This document shows, in pieces, positions 29,427 to 38,483 of a stretch of 64,000 bases of DNA. The stretch is from NCBI RefSeq assembly GCF_033878955.1, contig NZ_CP138858.1, positions 3,437,001 through 3,501,000 of the forward strand, given 5' to 3'. A program made the position numbers and the translations under genes. Position 1 is the stretch's first letter. Every line of letters begins with the position of its first letter. The notes below the pieces were generated by a model. That model had not been told where the DNA came from. It did not search any database and saw nothing but the letters and a program-made list of their open reading frames with translations. This DNA is from Coraliomargarita algicola. GTDB lineage: Bacteria > Verrucomicrobiota > Verrucomicrobiia > Opitutales > Coraliomargaritaceae.

Positions 29427-31079
29427 TCACAAGGTTGGAAGTTTGAGCCGCGAGGGGCGCACCGTGTCGTGGTAGACTGTTTGTCGGGCGCGCTTAAATT
29501 GGCTTTGATTGAGCAGGCCTAAGCGATCTGCTTTGGTGTTGGGATGGCGTGCGATGAGTGGGAAGGCCGAACTGGCGATGTCGAGGCGCAGTTGATCGCC
29601 TGTCGGAATGCAGACTGCGGTGGCATCGAACTTCAGCTTTAACTTGTAAACATCATTGTCGCCGATTGCTATAGGATTGGTTGCTGCGGCGGCCATACAG
29701 AGGAAGGTGGCGCTGCCATCGGGGCGTAGCCATGAGAGACGTGCGACGAAGTCGGTGGCCTCGGCGGTTGTGCCGACACTGAGCTCCAGTTCGGCGTGTC
29801 CGACGATTGTTTGTTCGCGGGTGAAGGGGGCGCTATCGTAAACGAGGATGTTGTTGCCTTGTTGCTGCGCCTTTAAATCCACGGGGCCCCAGACTGGGAT
29901 GAAGCCACCAGGGGCGGACACTGGCACTTCAGGGTCGTAGGCGAAATGGTCGGAGGGTGAGTCTGAGGCGGCTTCTGCTAGCAGTTGTCCATCGCCAAAG
30001 CTACTATTCGCATTGCCACCTGAGCTTAGGTGGTAGTCGATGCTACTGCTATTCGGCGGCCAGTGAGACGCGGTTTGCCAGCAGTTTTTGCCGAGCACAA
30101 AATATTGAACCCCTTGGTGCTTGGCGTCGCCGCGGCCAAGTTGTGCGTTGAAGAATTCGACCAGCATGGCGTCTGTGTTGATGCGTAGAGCGTCACCAAA
30201 GTCGCGCCCATTCATCCATCGTTCCCACGGGATGTGTTTCCATGGGCCAAAGAGAAAGAAGTCCTTGGAGCTGTCTTTCCTGCATTGGTAGGCGAGTGTG
30301 CTGCCTTCAGAGTAGAAGTCGTAGTAACCGGCTAGATGGAAGACGGCGACTTCTGACTCGGCGAGCGCCTGGGTGCAGTCGAGAGTTTGCCAGTAATCGT
30401 CGTTTTCTGTGTGAGCCATCCAATCGACGGCATAGCTAGGGATGTCGTCGGCGCTGAGCGGTTCGGCGCTGGCGAGTGGAAACTGCTGCGTGAGCTCTTT
30501 AAAGTTGCTGTAAGACTTTTCCAGTGCAGCTGCGCTCTCCGTCGCTCCGCGGCGCCATGCGTCTTCGCGTAGCATTTGGTTGCCCCAGCTGAGTGTCGTG
30601 GCCAGGCGCAGGATGCCGTTTCTGTAGAACCAGCCATTGTAGAGATCGGCGGCAGCCATGTGGGGGGCGATGGCCACCAAGGCCTTCGGCTTATCCTTTA
30701 GCACCGCCAGCTGCGTGTATGCCTGATAGGAAAAGCCATACATGCATACCCGGCCGTCGGCGCCGTCTAGTTGAGCGGCCCATTCAATCGTCTCGCGGCC
30801 ATCGGCTGCTTCGTTGCGAAAGGTGTAGAAGTCGCCTTCGGATTCTCCACGGCCGCGGACGTCTTGAATGACGACAATAAACCCGGCTCGTGCAAAGTAT
30901 TCAGGTTGTGCATACACAACAGTGGATGCAATCTCGCGTCCGTAGGGCTGACGCATTAACAATACTGGTTGCGCCAGCTCACTGGGGACTCGGTAGATGT
31001 CGCTGCTAAGTTGAGTGCCATCGGATAGCACCATACTTACATTGCGCTCCACCGAGACGTCGTAGTCTTGTGAATTCAT
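29427..31079 (-). CDS. CocE/NonD-family alpha/beta hydrolase
   Basis: This 550-residue protein has the X-Pro dipeptidyl-peptidase (S15) type alpha/beta-hydrolase domain, with the nucleophile Ser in YGFSYQAYTQ, followed by a C-terminal jelly-roll domain (about residues 330-545, beginning YDPEVPVSAPGGFIP). The family includes cocaine esterase, glutaryl-7-ACA acylase and alpha-amino-acid ester hydrolases, so it cleaves an ester or amide of a bulky compound. VIQDVRGRGESEG is the oxyanion-region motif. No signal peptide, so cytoplasmic. It lies directly upstream of the ABC genes in a minus-strand operon. Confidence 0.85.
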   Translation of the reverse strand: MNSQDYDVSVERNVSMVLSDGTQLSSDIYRVPSELAQPVLLMRQPYGREIASTVVYAQPEYFARAGFIVVIQDVRGRGESEGDFYTFRNEAADGRETIEWAAQLDGADGRVCMYGFSYQAYTQLAVLKDKPKALVAIAPHMAAADLYNGWFYRNGILRLATTLSWGNQMLREDAWRRGATESAAALEKSYSNFKELTQQFPLASAEPLSADDIPSYAVDWMAHTENDDYWQTLDCTQALAESEVAVFHLAGYYDFYSEGSTLAYQCRKDSSKDFFLFGPWKHIPWERWMNGRDFGDALRINTDAMLVEFFNAQLGRGDAKHQGVQYFVLGKNCWQTASHWPPNSSSIDYHLSSGGNANSSFGDGQLLAEAASDSPSDHFAYDPEVPVSAPGGFIPVWGPVDLKAQQQGNNILVYDSAPFTREQTIVGHAELELSVGTTAEATDFVARLSWLRPDGSATFLCMAAAATNPIAIGDNDVYKLKLKFDATAVCIPTGDQLRLDIASSAFPLIARHPNTKADRLGLLNQSQFKRARQTVYHDTVRPSRLKLPTL

Positions 31080-31094
31080 TTTAAATAGATCGGC

Positions 31095-31118
31095 CAGGGC
31101 CTGCGAATGCAGGCCCTG
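31095..31118. terminator. Strong hairpin between flavoprotein 2 and the CocE gene
   Basis: CAGGGCCTGC (31095-31104) and GCAGGCCCTG (31109-31118) form a perfect 10-bp GC-rich stem with a GAAT loop, 16 bp before the CocE start codon on the minus strand. No T-tract follows, so it may act as an mRNA-stabilising or attenuating hairpin rather than a simple terminator. Confidence 0.5.
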
Positions 31119-31234
31119 TGCCGTGGTCGTTATGAAGCTGTGTGCTTCAGGGTAGTTTGCTTACTGACATCGTTATCGGCGGTGCTGCGTTCTGAGCTGG
31201 TAGGGAGAAGCCAGCACTGCCAGGCGATTGATGT

Positions 31235-32644
31235 TTAAACTTCTGCAGTCGCGAGTGGGTTATGTTTGTATGAGGCCATCTTGCCTGGGTTCATTAGACC
31301 CTTGGGATCGGCGAGATCTTTCAGCGCTTGCTTTTCCGATAGGTCGGGATGTGCGCCGCCTCCTTCCATCGTGTAGGTGTGTGGATTGGCCACAGCCACA
31401 CCAATGGATTCACAGAAGGCGATGATTTCGTTGAGTCGTTCTTCAGTTGTGTAGCGAATCAATGGAATGCCCCCGATGGAAACGCCCGGCTTTTCTGTTC
31501 TGAATTTTGAATTACCGAGTGTCATTTCAATGTGTATCAATACTTCGTCGCCGTATTTATCTTTCAGCTTCTTGAAGTTGCCATTGAAGTCCTCGCCAAA
31601 CCCGCACTGCAAATAGGTGATGCTCGGGTCGGCTTTAATCGCCCAGAGTGTGGTATGGTTCCATGTGTAGTCGGTGATAAATGGTGGCTTGGGTGGACTG
31701 CCAAATGGCTTGGAGAAAACATGTTCAATGCCCGCTGCCTTGGCCGATGCGATAACTTTTTCCGCGCATGCTTCGTCCACCATGAAGAAGGTGGTGTGCT
31801 TGTCCGCAGGTATATGCTTTCTGAGTGGTTTGAAGAAATTGGAGATCGGATTTTCGAATACGGATACCAAGCGCTTCGGAATGCTGTCGTCGCAGGCAAC
31901 TTCGTAGGACCAGTCGAGCAGTTCCTGCCAGTCGTCGTGCACGAAGATTAGCTGCTCCCATGGGAACGCTTGTGCTAGGCGCATTTCAACTTCGACCATG
32001 ATGCCAGTGGTGCCATAGGTATGGAGCGCTTTAATGGCATCGCGCTCTTCCAGCTTAATAAACTTTGGCTCGGCCTCCATTGTCATGATTGTGACCGATT
32101 TTACATTGTCCTTATAGGCGATGCCGCCGTTCCTGATCGAACCGATACCCCCCGAGCCTCCACAGAGGAAGCCACCGATGGTACTGATGATCCAGGTCGA
32201 TGGCATGCAGGGCATTTCGTAGCCTTTTTCGCGGGCCGCGATCTCGATCTTGCGAATGGTCGCGCCCACTTCTGCATGCACGACGCCATCTACACTGAAG
32301 ATGGTATTCATGCCCGAGATGTCGATGACCGCGCCGCCGTAGAGTGGAATTAATTGGCCGTAGTTGCCGGAGCCACCGCCGCGTACGACGAGTGGAATGT
32401 TGTGCTCATAGAGGTAGGCGACTGCCTCTTTCAGTTGCTCTTTGCTTTTGACCAGCAAGGCCACTTCAGCTCGCTTGTCTTCAAGCATCTCCTTTAATAC
32501 GGGGGAATACCAGTAGAAGTCCTTTGAGTATTTTTCGGTCTTTTTGCCGGTAATTACTTGGTCTTCACCTAGAATCGCTTGTAGCGCTTCTAGGTTTTCA
32601 GTCGTGACTGAGGTACTGGTTATTGGTGTCGAATCAATTGTCAT
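31235..32644 (-). CDS. FAD-binding oxidase, VAO/PCMH type (paralogue 2)
   Basis: This 469-residue paralogue of the flavoprotein at 25375 shows IPLVVRGGGSGNYGQLIPLY, STIGGFLCGGSGGIGSIRNG and DPKGLMNPGKMASY at matching positions. The substrate-facing central region differs, suggesting a different substrate or stereochemistry. It is divergent from a c-type cytochrome gene whose start lies just across the promoter region. Flavoprotein-cytochrome c pairs are known in p-cresol methylhydroxylase, although no export signal is visible on this flavoprotein. Confidence 0.82.
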   Translation of the reverse strand: MTIDSTPITSTSVTTENLEALQAILGEDQVITGKKTEKYSKDFYWYSPVLKEMLEDKRAEVALLVKSKEQLKEAVAYLYEHNIPLVVRGGGSGNYGQLIPLYGGAVIDISGMNTIFSVDGVVHAEVGATIRKIEIAAREKGYEMPCMPSTWIISTIGGFLCGGSGGIGSIRNGGIAYKDNVKSVTIMTMEAEPKFIKLEERDAIKALHTYGTTGIMVEVEMRLAQAFPWEQLIFVHDDWQELLDWSYEVACDDSIPKRLVSVFENPISNFFKPLRKHIPADKHTTFFMVDEACAEKVIASAKAAGIEHVFSKPFGSPPKPPFITDYTWNHTTLWAIKADPSITYLQCGFGEDFNGNFKKLKDKYGDEVLIHIEMTLGNSKFRTEKPGVSIGGIPLIRYTTEERLNEIIAFCESIGVAVANPHTYTMEGGGAHPDLSEKQALKDLADPKGLMNPGKMASYKHNPLATAEV

Positions 32645-32782
32645 TCTGTGCTCTTAGCATAATCATTGCCATTCGGGTGCACTGCGCTCGATTTTTTTAT
32701 ATTGTGGTTTTGTCGGATGCGAATCGCTCGGATAAAAATGAATTTCTGCGGTGCGCTGGTATGCACTATGCTAAGCGGTGGC

Positions 32783-33655
32783 ATGCTATCTATTCATCTA
32801 TTTAATCGATTGCGGCGTGTACGTGCATTCGTTTTTCCACTACTGTTGCCGTCGCTGCTTGTGTTGCTGTTGCCTGTCAGTGTGCAGGCCGCTTATGTTG
32901 ATAAGGCTGATCTGACTGGTGATTTAATTGTGGAATTAGCCAGTGACCCTGCGCAGGATTTTGTCATACAGCGGGATGCGCTCTATGATATGGGGGTGAA
33001 GACTGAAGCTGTTTATATCCCATATTTAAAGAAGACTATTCAATGCACGGTCTTGCCGCTCGCAGCTATACTTGATGCGTATCCAGAGTTTGATGCAGCA
33101 TTTGCGTATTGTTACGATGGATACATGTCTTATTATACATCTGAGTTTATTGCTGAGTATGATCCTTATGTTGTACTGGACTTAGAGGGGAATGAGCGGG
33201 GGGATATGCAACTGGAAGGCACTCCCGATATGGGCCCATTTTATATTACTTTTGCGAAACAGTTGACTGCGGGGTCGGAGGAGATTCTCGACCCTGCAAA
33301 TAAGCGGCCATTCGGTGTGTATAAGCTCAAACTGGGGAGTCAGGAGAGTTTAGTCGGGCCCTTGTTTGAGGCGCCCTTCGACACGATGGATGCGAACGCG
33401 CAAGCGGGTCGTGAGATCTGGATGAATAATTGCATGAGCTGCCATTCCTGGGATCCTGTGGGGCCCGGTGGTAACCTTTCTAATCGAATTGTAAAAATTG
33501 TTTCGATGCACGCGAAATATAATAAACAATATTTTCACGACTTTGTGAAAGACCCTCAAGTGACGATGCCAGATTCAAAAATGCCGAAGCATCCCCACTA
33601 TAGCGATGAAACCATTGAGCAAATCCGCCAATTCCTGACCCATGTTCCCAATTAA
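32783..33655 (+). CDS. c-type cytochrome with N-terminal non-haem domain
   Basis: This ~290-residue exported protein has a hydrophobic signal (FVFPLLLPSLLVLLLPVS then VQA) and a C-terminal monohaem domain: CMSCH binds haem about 85 residues from the end, and the methionine ligand is probably in MPDSKMPKHPHYSDE. The N-terminal ~180 residues (GVKTETV-like region, YCYDGYMSYYTSEFIAEYDP) are not a cytochrome fold and faintly recall molybdopterin-oxidoreductase-type domains; I cannot name them. Earlier in-frame ATGs at 32666, 32738 and 32768 exist; 32783 gives a clean signal. Its 3' end overlaps the next gene by 14 bp. Confidence 0.72.
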   Translation: MLSIHLFNRLRRVRAFVFPLLLPSLLVLLLPVSVQAAYVDKADLTGDLIVELASDPAQDFVIQRDALYDMGVKTEAVYIPYLKKTIQCTVLPLAAILDAYPEFDAAFAYCYDGYMSYYTSEFIAEYDPYVVLDLEGNERGDMQLEGTPDMGPFYITFAKQLTAGSEEILDPANKRPFGVYKLKLGSQESLVGPLFEAPFDTMDANAQAGREIWMNNCMSCHSWDPVGPGGNLSNRIVKIVSMHAKYNKQYFHDFVKDPQVTMPDSKMPKHPHYSDETIEQIRQFLTHVPN

Positions 33656-34658
33656 TAAATTTGAATTTTTCGGTGCCGCGCTTGCGTTGAGCACTTCACT
33701 TTTTTGTAGTTGCGCCTCTTCTGAAAAAAGCGCCAACAGCCCCGCAGTTGCTTCGGTCTCTGAATTAACACCGGTACGCGTGCAGTTGGACTGGATTTAT
33801 AATGCACAGTTTGCAGGCCTGTTTCAGGCGGTCGAGCAGGGGTATTATGCCGATGTTGGCTTCGAGGTCAGTATTCTGCCAGGTGTCGGCGCGGACGAGA
33901 TTAAGCTGGGCGATACGCGTGAGCCAGTCTTTAGCTTCGGTTCGACCGAGAGCAATGTGCTGATCGGCAAAGTCGCCGAAGGGGCGGATGCGGTTGCGAT
34001 CGGTGCGATGTTTCAAGATAGTCCGATGGGCTGGATGTATTTGAAAGAGGGACCCATCGAATCCTTTGAGGATTTGGTCAACGTGCGCGTGGGCATTCAT
34101 GCCGATGGTGCGCGAGTCATCGCTCTGCTGCTGGAGCAGCAAGGGGTGGATGCTAGTGGGCTGGAGACTTTTGCCGCTAGCTATGATCCTCAGCAGCTCT
34201 TAGATGGTAAGGCCGATGCGTTGCAATGTTACTATATCGATGAGTTTGTGAAACTGGAGCAAATGGTCGGCGATCGTGCGGGGGTTTTTCTGGCGCGTGA
34301 CTATGGCTACCGTGCGTATTCGCAAGTGATGTACACCTCCGGACTGACGGCTACGGAGCATCCGCAAGTTGTGGCAGATTTTTTAGCCGCGACCAAGCGC
34401 GGATGGGAATATGCCTTCGCGCATCAGGAAGCCACGATTGATTTGATTCTTTCGAAGTATAATCCAAAGCTCGAGCGTGACTATCAGATTCGTTCGCTGG
34501 CAAAAGTTGAGGAGTTGATGGTGCCTGAGCCAGGAGCCTTATTCCGTCCGATGGACCCCGAAGTCTTGAAGGCAGGCCAAGCGCACTTGTTGAAATATGA
34601 TTTGATTCCAGAAGCAGTCGATATCGATGCGCTCTTGGTGCAACAATACCTCCCTTAA
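33642..34658 (+). CDS. NMT1/THI5-like ABC substrate-binding lipoprotein (4)
   Basis: This 338-residue binding protein has a signal ending in TSLFCSCASSEKS, a lipobox-like end resembling that of binding protein 1 (LCSC). The pocket segment is VQLDWIYNAQFAGLFQAV, the NAQFAG class shared with the gene at 19914. FGSTESNVLIG and LVNVRVGIHADG follow the family pattern. It overlaps the cytochrome gene and lies 9 bp before a cytosine-deaminase-like gene, so it probably binds that enzyme's substrate or precursor. Confidence 0.82.
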   Translation: MFPINKFEFFGAALALSTSLFCSCASSEKSANSPAVASVSELTPVRVQLDWIYNAQFAGLFQAVEQGYYADVGFEVSILPGVGADEIKLGDTREPVFSFGSTESNVLIGKVAEGADAVAIGAMFQDSPMGWMYLKEGPIESFEDLVNVRVGIHADGARVIALLLEQQGVDASGLETFAASYDPQQLLDGKADALQCYYIDEFVKLEQMVGDRAGVFLARDYGYRAYSQVMYTSGLTATEHPQVVADFLAATKRGWEYAFAHQEATIDLILSKYNPKLERDYQIRSLAKVEELMVPEPGALFRPMDPEVLKAGQAHLLKYDLIPEAVDIDALLVQQYLP

Positions 34659-34667
34659 TGATCCCCA

Positions 34668-35939
34668 ATGACTGAAAGTATTTTAAAAAATGCGCGTATT
34701 CCGCGCAGTCTCTCACCTTTTCCTCAAGGAGAAAGTGTACTCGTTGATTGTGATATCCGCATACAGGATGGCTTGATCACAGCTGTCGATCCCGCTGGTT
34801 CAGGCCATGCCAGTGAAGCAGCCTCGGTGAATGACTTGCAGGGGCGCATTGTGATGCCCGGCTTCTTGGATGCCCACGTGCATATCGATAAGGCCTTTAC
34901 CTGGGATCGTGCACCTAATGTGCGTGGCGAGTTCTGGGATGCGATTGAATTGCTCAGCAAGGATAAGGAGAATTGGACAGCCGAAGATCTCTATCGGCGC
35001 GGGACTTTTGCGCTTCGTTGTGCTGAGGCGCACGGAAGCGTGGCGCTACGCACCCATGTCGATACGGGGCTGGATTGGGGCGAGGTCAGTCATGATGCCA
35101 TGCAAACCTTACGCCAAGAATGGGCGGGCCGGATCGATTTACAGACAGTCAGTCTGTGTGGGATCGAGTCATACCTGGAACCTGCCGGTCGGCGCATTGC
35201 GGAGTGGACGCTGAAGCATCCGAACGCGCTGCTGGGAGGGATGCCGCAAATGAATCCGGACTTGGATAAACAGTTGCGCTACTTTTTCGATCTCGCAGCC
35301 GAGATGGGCGTGGGTGTTGATTTACATGTGGATGAAAATGGCAATGCCGAGGCGGAGTGTTTGCGACATATTGCTCAGATTGTTTTGGAGAAAGAATTTC
35401 CACACCCTGTCACTTGTGGCCATGTTTGTAGTTTGGCCGTGCAAGATGCGGAGCGTGCGGCATCCACGATTGATCTGGTGCGGGAAGCCGGAGTGCAGAT
35501 TATTTCGCTGCCACTGTGTAATTTGTATTTGCAAGGGCGCCCTACGGAGACGGGGCACCGCGGTACGCCGCGCTGGCGCGGCGTGACACTTTTACATGAA
35601 TTGCATGATGCCGGTGTGACGACGGCTTGCGCTAGCGATAATGTGCGGGACGCCTTTTACGCGTGGGGTGATTTTGATATGTTTGAAGTCTTTACGCAAA
35701 GTATTCGTATCGCTCATCTTGATACAAAACCCGCTGCAGCTTGTGCGATGGTGACTTCCGGACCAGCTGCGATTATGGGGCTTTCTCAATACGGTAAAAT
35801 TGCAGTTGGCATGGATGCCCGAATGGTTGCTTTCGCGGCGAAGAGTTTTAATGAGTTACTCTCGCGCCCCAATCAAACACGCGAGTTGATCGGTTATCAT
35901 TCAGATGCGAGCAGTGTGCCTGCATACGATGAGCTCTGA
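34668..35939 (+). CDS. Cytosine deaminase-family amidohydrolase (CodA-like)
   Basis: This 423-residue amidohydrolase follows the CodA pattern: HxH in MPGFLDAHVHIDKAF, LRTHVDTG, the catalytic HxDE in GVDLHVDENGNAEAE, CGHVCSL, and the late metal Asp in TACASDNVRDAF (CodA has GHDxxxDP-type). The family deaminates cytosine, isoguanine or related pyrimidines and cleaves related cyclic amides. No signal peptide, so cytoplasmic. It begins a run of plus-strand genes (DUF2165, amidohydrolase, two creatininase-fold proteins). Exact substrate cannot be assigned; classical cytosine deaminase is not assured. Confidence 0.82.
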   Translation: MTESILKNARIPRSLSPFPQGESVLVDCDIRIQDGLITAVDPAGSGHASEAASVNDLQGRIVMPGFLDAHVHIDKAFTWDRAPNVRGEFWDAIELLSKDKENWTAEDLYRRGTFALRCAEAHGSVALRTHVDTGLDWGEVSHDAMQTLRQEWAGRIDLQTVSLCGIESYLEPAGRRIAEWTLKHPNALLGGMPQMNPDLDKQLRYFFDLAAEMGVGVDLHVDENGNAEAECLRHIAQIVLEKEFPHPVTCGHVCSLAVQDAERAASTIDLVREAGVQIISLPLCNLYLQGRPTETGHRGTPRWRGVTLLHELHDAGVTTACASDNVRDAFYAWGDFDMFEVFTQSIRIAHLDTKPAAACAMVTSGPAAIMGLSQYGKIAVGMDARMVAFAAKSFNELLSRPNQTRELIGYHSDASSVPAYDEL

Positions 35940-36010
35940 TGCATTTGGTATACTTTTTATCTTTCGCGGCCTGAATGTGAACTTGGCTTTGATTTTGCTA
36001 AGAGGTCTGC

Positions 36011-36517
36011 ATGATACTGATTCGACTATCTAAAATCGCGCTCGTACTCTCGGTTGCGTTCTTCCTATTCCTTGTGGTCCTTAATAATATTACTGACTAC
36101 GGATCCAACTATCTCTTCGTTGAGAACGTGCTCGGCATGACGACTGTCTTTGAGGGGAATCAACTGATGTGGCGTGCGATTGATTCGCCTGCGATTCATA
36201 CCATCTTTTATTTCTCAATCATTCTCTGGGAAGCATCTGCAATGGGCCTATGTATCTTTGGCGGCTATCAGTTATTCAAGCGCTTGAAGGGGACTAAGGC
36301 CGAATTTGAAGGTGCTAAGCAATTCGCGATCGCGGGTTTGGTTTTGAGCATGTTACAGTGGTTTATCGCATTTATTTCAGTGGGTGGTGAGTGGTTTACC
36401 ATGTGGCAATCTCCGAGCTGGAATGGGCAGGACGCCGCCTTTCGCATGTTTGCCTGTATCGGCATCGTCATGCTGTTTCTTTATCTGCCCGAGTTCGGGG
36501 AAGAGTCAGAAAGCTAG
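36011..36517 (+). CDS. DUF2165-family small membrane protein
   Basis: This 168-residue protein has about four transmembrane helices (approx. residues 7-28, 62-82, 100-122, 140-160). LNNITDYGSNYLFVENVLGM and the GGEWFTMWQSPSWNGQDAAFR segment match DUF2165 proteins, integral membrane proteins of unknown function. It sits between two amidohydrolase genes, 9 bp before the second, so it may accompany this catabolic unit, but nothing indicates its role. Confidence 0.78.
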   Translation: MILIRLSKIALVLSVAFFLFLVVLNNITDYGSNYLFVENVLGMTTVFEGNQLMWRAIDSPAIHTIFYFSIILWEASAMGLCIFGGYQLFKRLKGTKAEFEGAKQFAIAGLVLSMLQWFIAFISVGGEWFTMWQSPSWNGQDAAFRMFACIGIVMLFLYLPEFGEESES

Positions 36518-36526
36518 GCACGCGCC

Positions 36527-37738
36527 ATGCATTATCAGGATTGTATTGTTTTTCACGGACCCGAAATGGCTCCGATGCGTTGCGCGTCTTTCCGTGCGGA
36601 GGGGGATCGAATCGTTGAGATGGACCTCATTGAGCCGGTGCAGCGCATTGAGCATGGAGCGATTGTGATCATTCCCGGCTTGGTGAATGCGCATACGCAC
36701 ATGGGCGACAGCTTTATTCCAGATGGCGCGACTGGCTTGACCTTGGAAGAGGGCTTCTTTCGGCCAGATGGTTTCAAGTATCGCGAGATTGCGAAGTTGG
36801 ATCGCGCGTCGCATGTAGACTTTATTAGCGATGCGCTTAGCTACATGGCATGCAGTGGCACGGTGGCGCATTTTGATTTCCGAGAGCAGGGAGCCGAGGG
36901 CGCGACACGCTTAAGAGAAGCCAGTGATCGCACGGGTGTGCGTTCAGTCATCCTTGGGCAGTTCGATAGTGTACCTTTTGATCTCGCAGCTTTGACTCGC
37001 AATACGGCCGATTTCGATGCTACGGCGATGAATGAGCTACGTGCGCTGTTGGAAGTCGCCGATGGTTTCTCCGAGAGTACCATGAACGACCTGACCGATC
37101 CCGCGTGGCAAAGCGTGCGCAATTTAACCCATGCCATGGGCAAAGCGCGTGCGGTGCATTGTTTGGAGAATGAGGGCTACCGTGAGCTTTCATTGCAGCG
37201 GACGCAGCGTGGGGATTTGATTCAAGCAATCGAGTTGTATCAACCAGATCTGATTGTGCATCTAACAGTCGCCAATGACGACGAAATACAATTGCTGGCA
37301 GATTCTGGAATCACTGCGGTGTTGAACCCACGTGCCAATGCGAACCTTGGGCTGCCGCTACCGCCTGTAGCAAAATTAATGGATGCGGGCGTGAACCTAT
37401 TGTTAGGCACTGATAATGGCCTACTGAACAGTCCCAGCATGTTGGCTGAACTTGATTTTACCTATAAGCTCGCCAAGAGCCAGTATGGTGATGCGCTGCG
37501 CCCCGATCCGGCAGAAATTTTAAAAATGGCCACTTCCAATGTCTCTAAAACACGCTGGGGACAAGAACTGCCGGGCGCACTTGAGCTGGGAAGTGTCGCC
37601 AATTTTACGGTCTTAGATTTTAATCAAACGCATCTGCGACGAAGTGCACACCTCGTCGCGTCTGTGCTCACCCGTGTCACTCCCGAAGACGTGCTACAAA
37701 CTGTGCGCGCCGGGAAAGTGATCTACCAACAGAATTAA
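36527..37738 (+). CDS. Amidohydrolase-superfamily protein (SsnA/chlorohydrolase-like)
   Basis: This 403-residue protein has IIPGLVNAHTHMGDSF (HxH metal motif), HCLENEGYRE around the third His, DLIVHLTVAND and LLGTDNGLLNSPSM (final Asp), the sequence order of the deaminase/chlorohydrolase branch. The size and motifs resemble archaeal and bacterial amidohydrolases without assigned substrates. No signal peptide. It is followed 1 bp later by the degenerate creatininase-fold gene, so co-expression is nearly certain. Confidence 0.8.
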   Translation: MHYQDCIVFHGPEMAPMRCASFRAEGDRIVEMDLIEPVQRIEHGAIVIIPGLVNAHTHMGDSFIPDGATGLTLEEGFFRPDGFKYREIAKLDRASHVDFISDALSYMACSGTVAHFDFREQGAEGATRLREASDRTGVRSVILGQFDSVPFDLAALTRNTADFDATAMNELRALLEVADGFSESTMNDLTDPAWQSVRNLTHAMGKARAVHCLENEGYRELSLQRTQRGDLIQAIELYQPDLIVHLTVANDDEIQLLADSGITAVLNPRANANLGLPLPPVAKLMDAGVNLLLGTDNGLLNSPSMLAELDFTYKLAKSQYGDALRPDPAEILKMATSNVSKTRWGQELPGALELGSVANFTVLDFNQTHLRRSAHLVASVLTRVTPEDVLQTVRAGKVIYQQN

Positions 37739-37739
37739 T

Positions 37740-38483
37740 ATGAAACATTATCTTTATGAAGGAAATGACGACTTCGCCTGGCATGCCAGGCGCTGGCCGC
37801 AATTTGATGAATACGCATCACCCGAGCAAACGCTTGTGATACTACCCGTTTACTCGATTGCCGACTGGTGCATGGGGCGTCCCATGGATTCGGAGGAAGT
37901 TGTGGGCTCAGTCGTCTTAGACCAGGCACTGGAAGCGACGCGTGAGGAATTGACGGCTTTAGTGCTACCACCGATTCGTTTCACGCCGCGCCAGTCGGTC
38001 GGCACGCAATTTCACTTAGACATTGAGCTCGCGCATCAGATGATAATCGAGACGATTCGCTCGGCGGCAGTGCCTGGCTTTAAGCGCTTTGTTTTGTTCA
38101 ACACCAGTCCATTTCTTGAAGAGTGGATTGATGTAGCCGCGCGTGATCTGCGGGTGGTGCATGATTTGCAGATTTTCTGTGTCAATCTCTCTGGTGTCGG
38201 TCTCGACTTCCATCCCATCCGTGGTGGCGATCGCAGTGGTCTCGATTCGATTCTGACTGAAGTGCTCGGCGAGGCGTCTGAGCCAGCCGATGCGCAGCTA
38301 GCTCAGACGCTGGACGCGATTCCACGATCCGTGGTGAAAACAAATGATCCATTGGTTGCACATCCCGAAGGTGCTTCGGTGCTTTTGGGAGAAGTGGTTG
38401 AATCGACTGCGCGCTTGTTGCGCGAGATCGATACGCACGCGCCCTTGCAAGATTATGCTTTGAATAAGGAGGAAACAGAATGA
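37740..38483 (+). CDS. Degenerate creatininase-fold protein
   Basis: This 247-residue protein aligns by eye with the creatininase family, including the catalytic neighbour at 38480, but lacks its metal ligands. Where the neighbour reads PTGAIEQHGPQLPVGVDAL, this one reads PVYSIADWCMGRPMDSEEV: Glu to Ala, His to Trp and Asp to Glu. NTHGGN becomes NTSPFL. It keeps the fold pattern (LPPIRFTPRQSVGTQFH), length and position. It overlaps the catalytic creatininase gene by the 4-bp ATGA, so the pair is translationally coupled; it may be a structural partner in a mixed complex or have another activity. Confidence 0.65.
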   Translation: MKHYLYEGNDDFAWHARRWPQFDEYASPEQTLVILPVYSIADWCMGRPMDSEEVVGSVVLDQALEATREELTALVLPPIRFTPRQSVGTQFHLDIELAHQMIIETIRSAAVPGFKRFVLFNTSPFLEEWIDVAARDLRVVHDLQIFCVNLSGVGLDFHPIRGGDRSGLDSILTEVLGEASEPADAQLAQTLDAIPRSVVKTNDPLVAHPEGASVLLGEVVESTARLLREIDTHAPLQDYALNKEETE

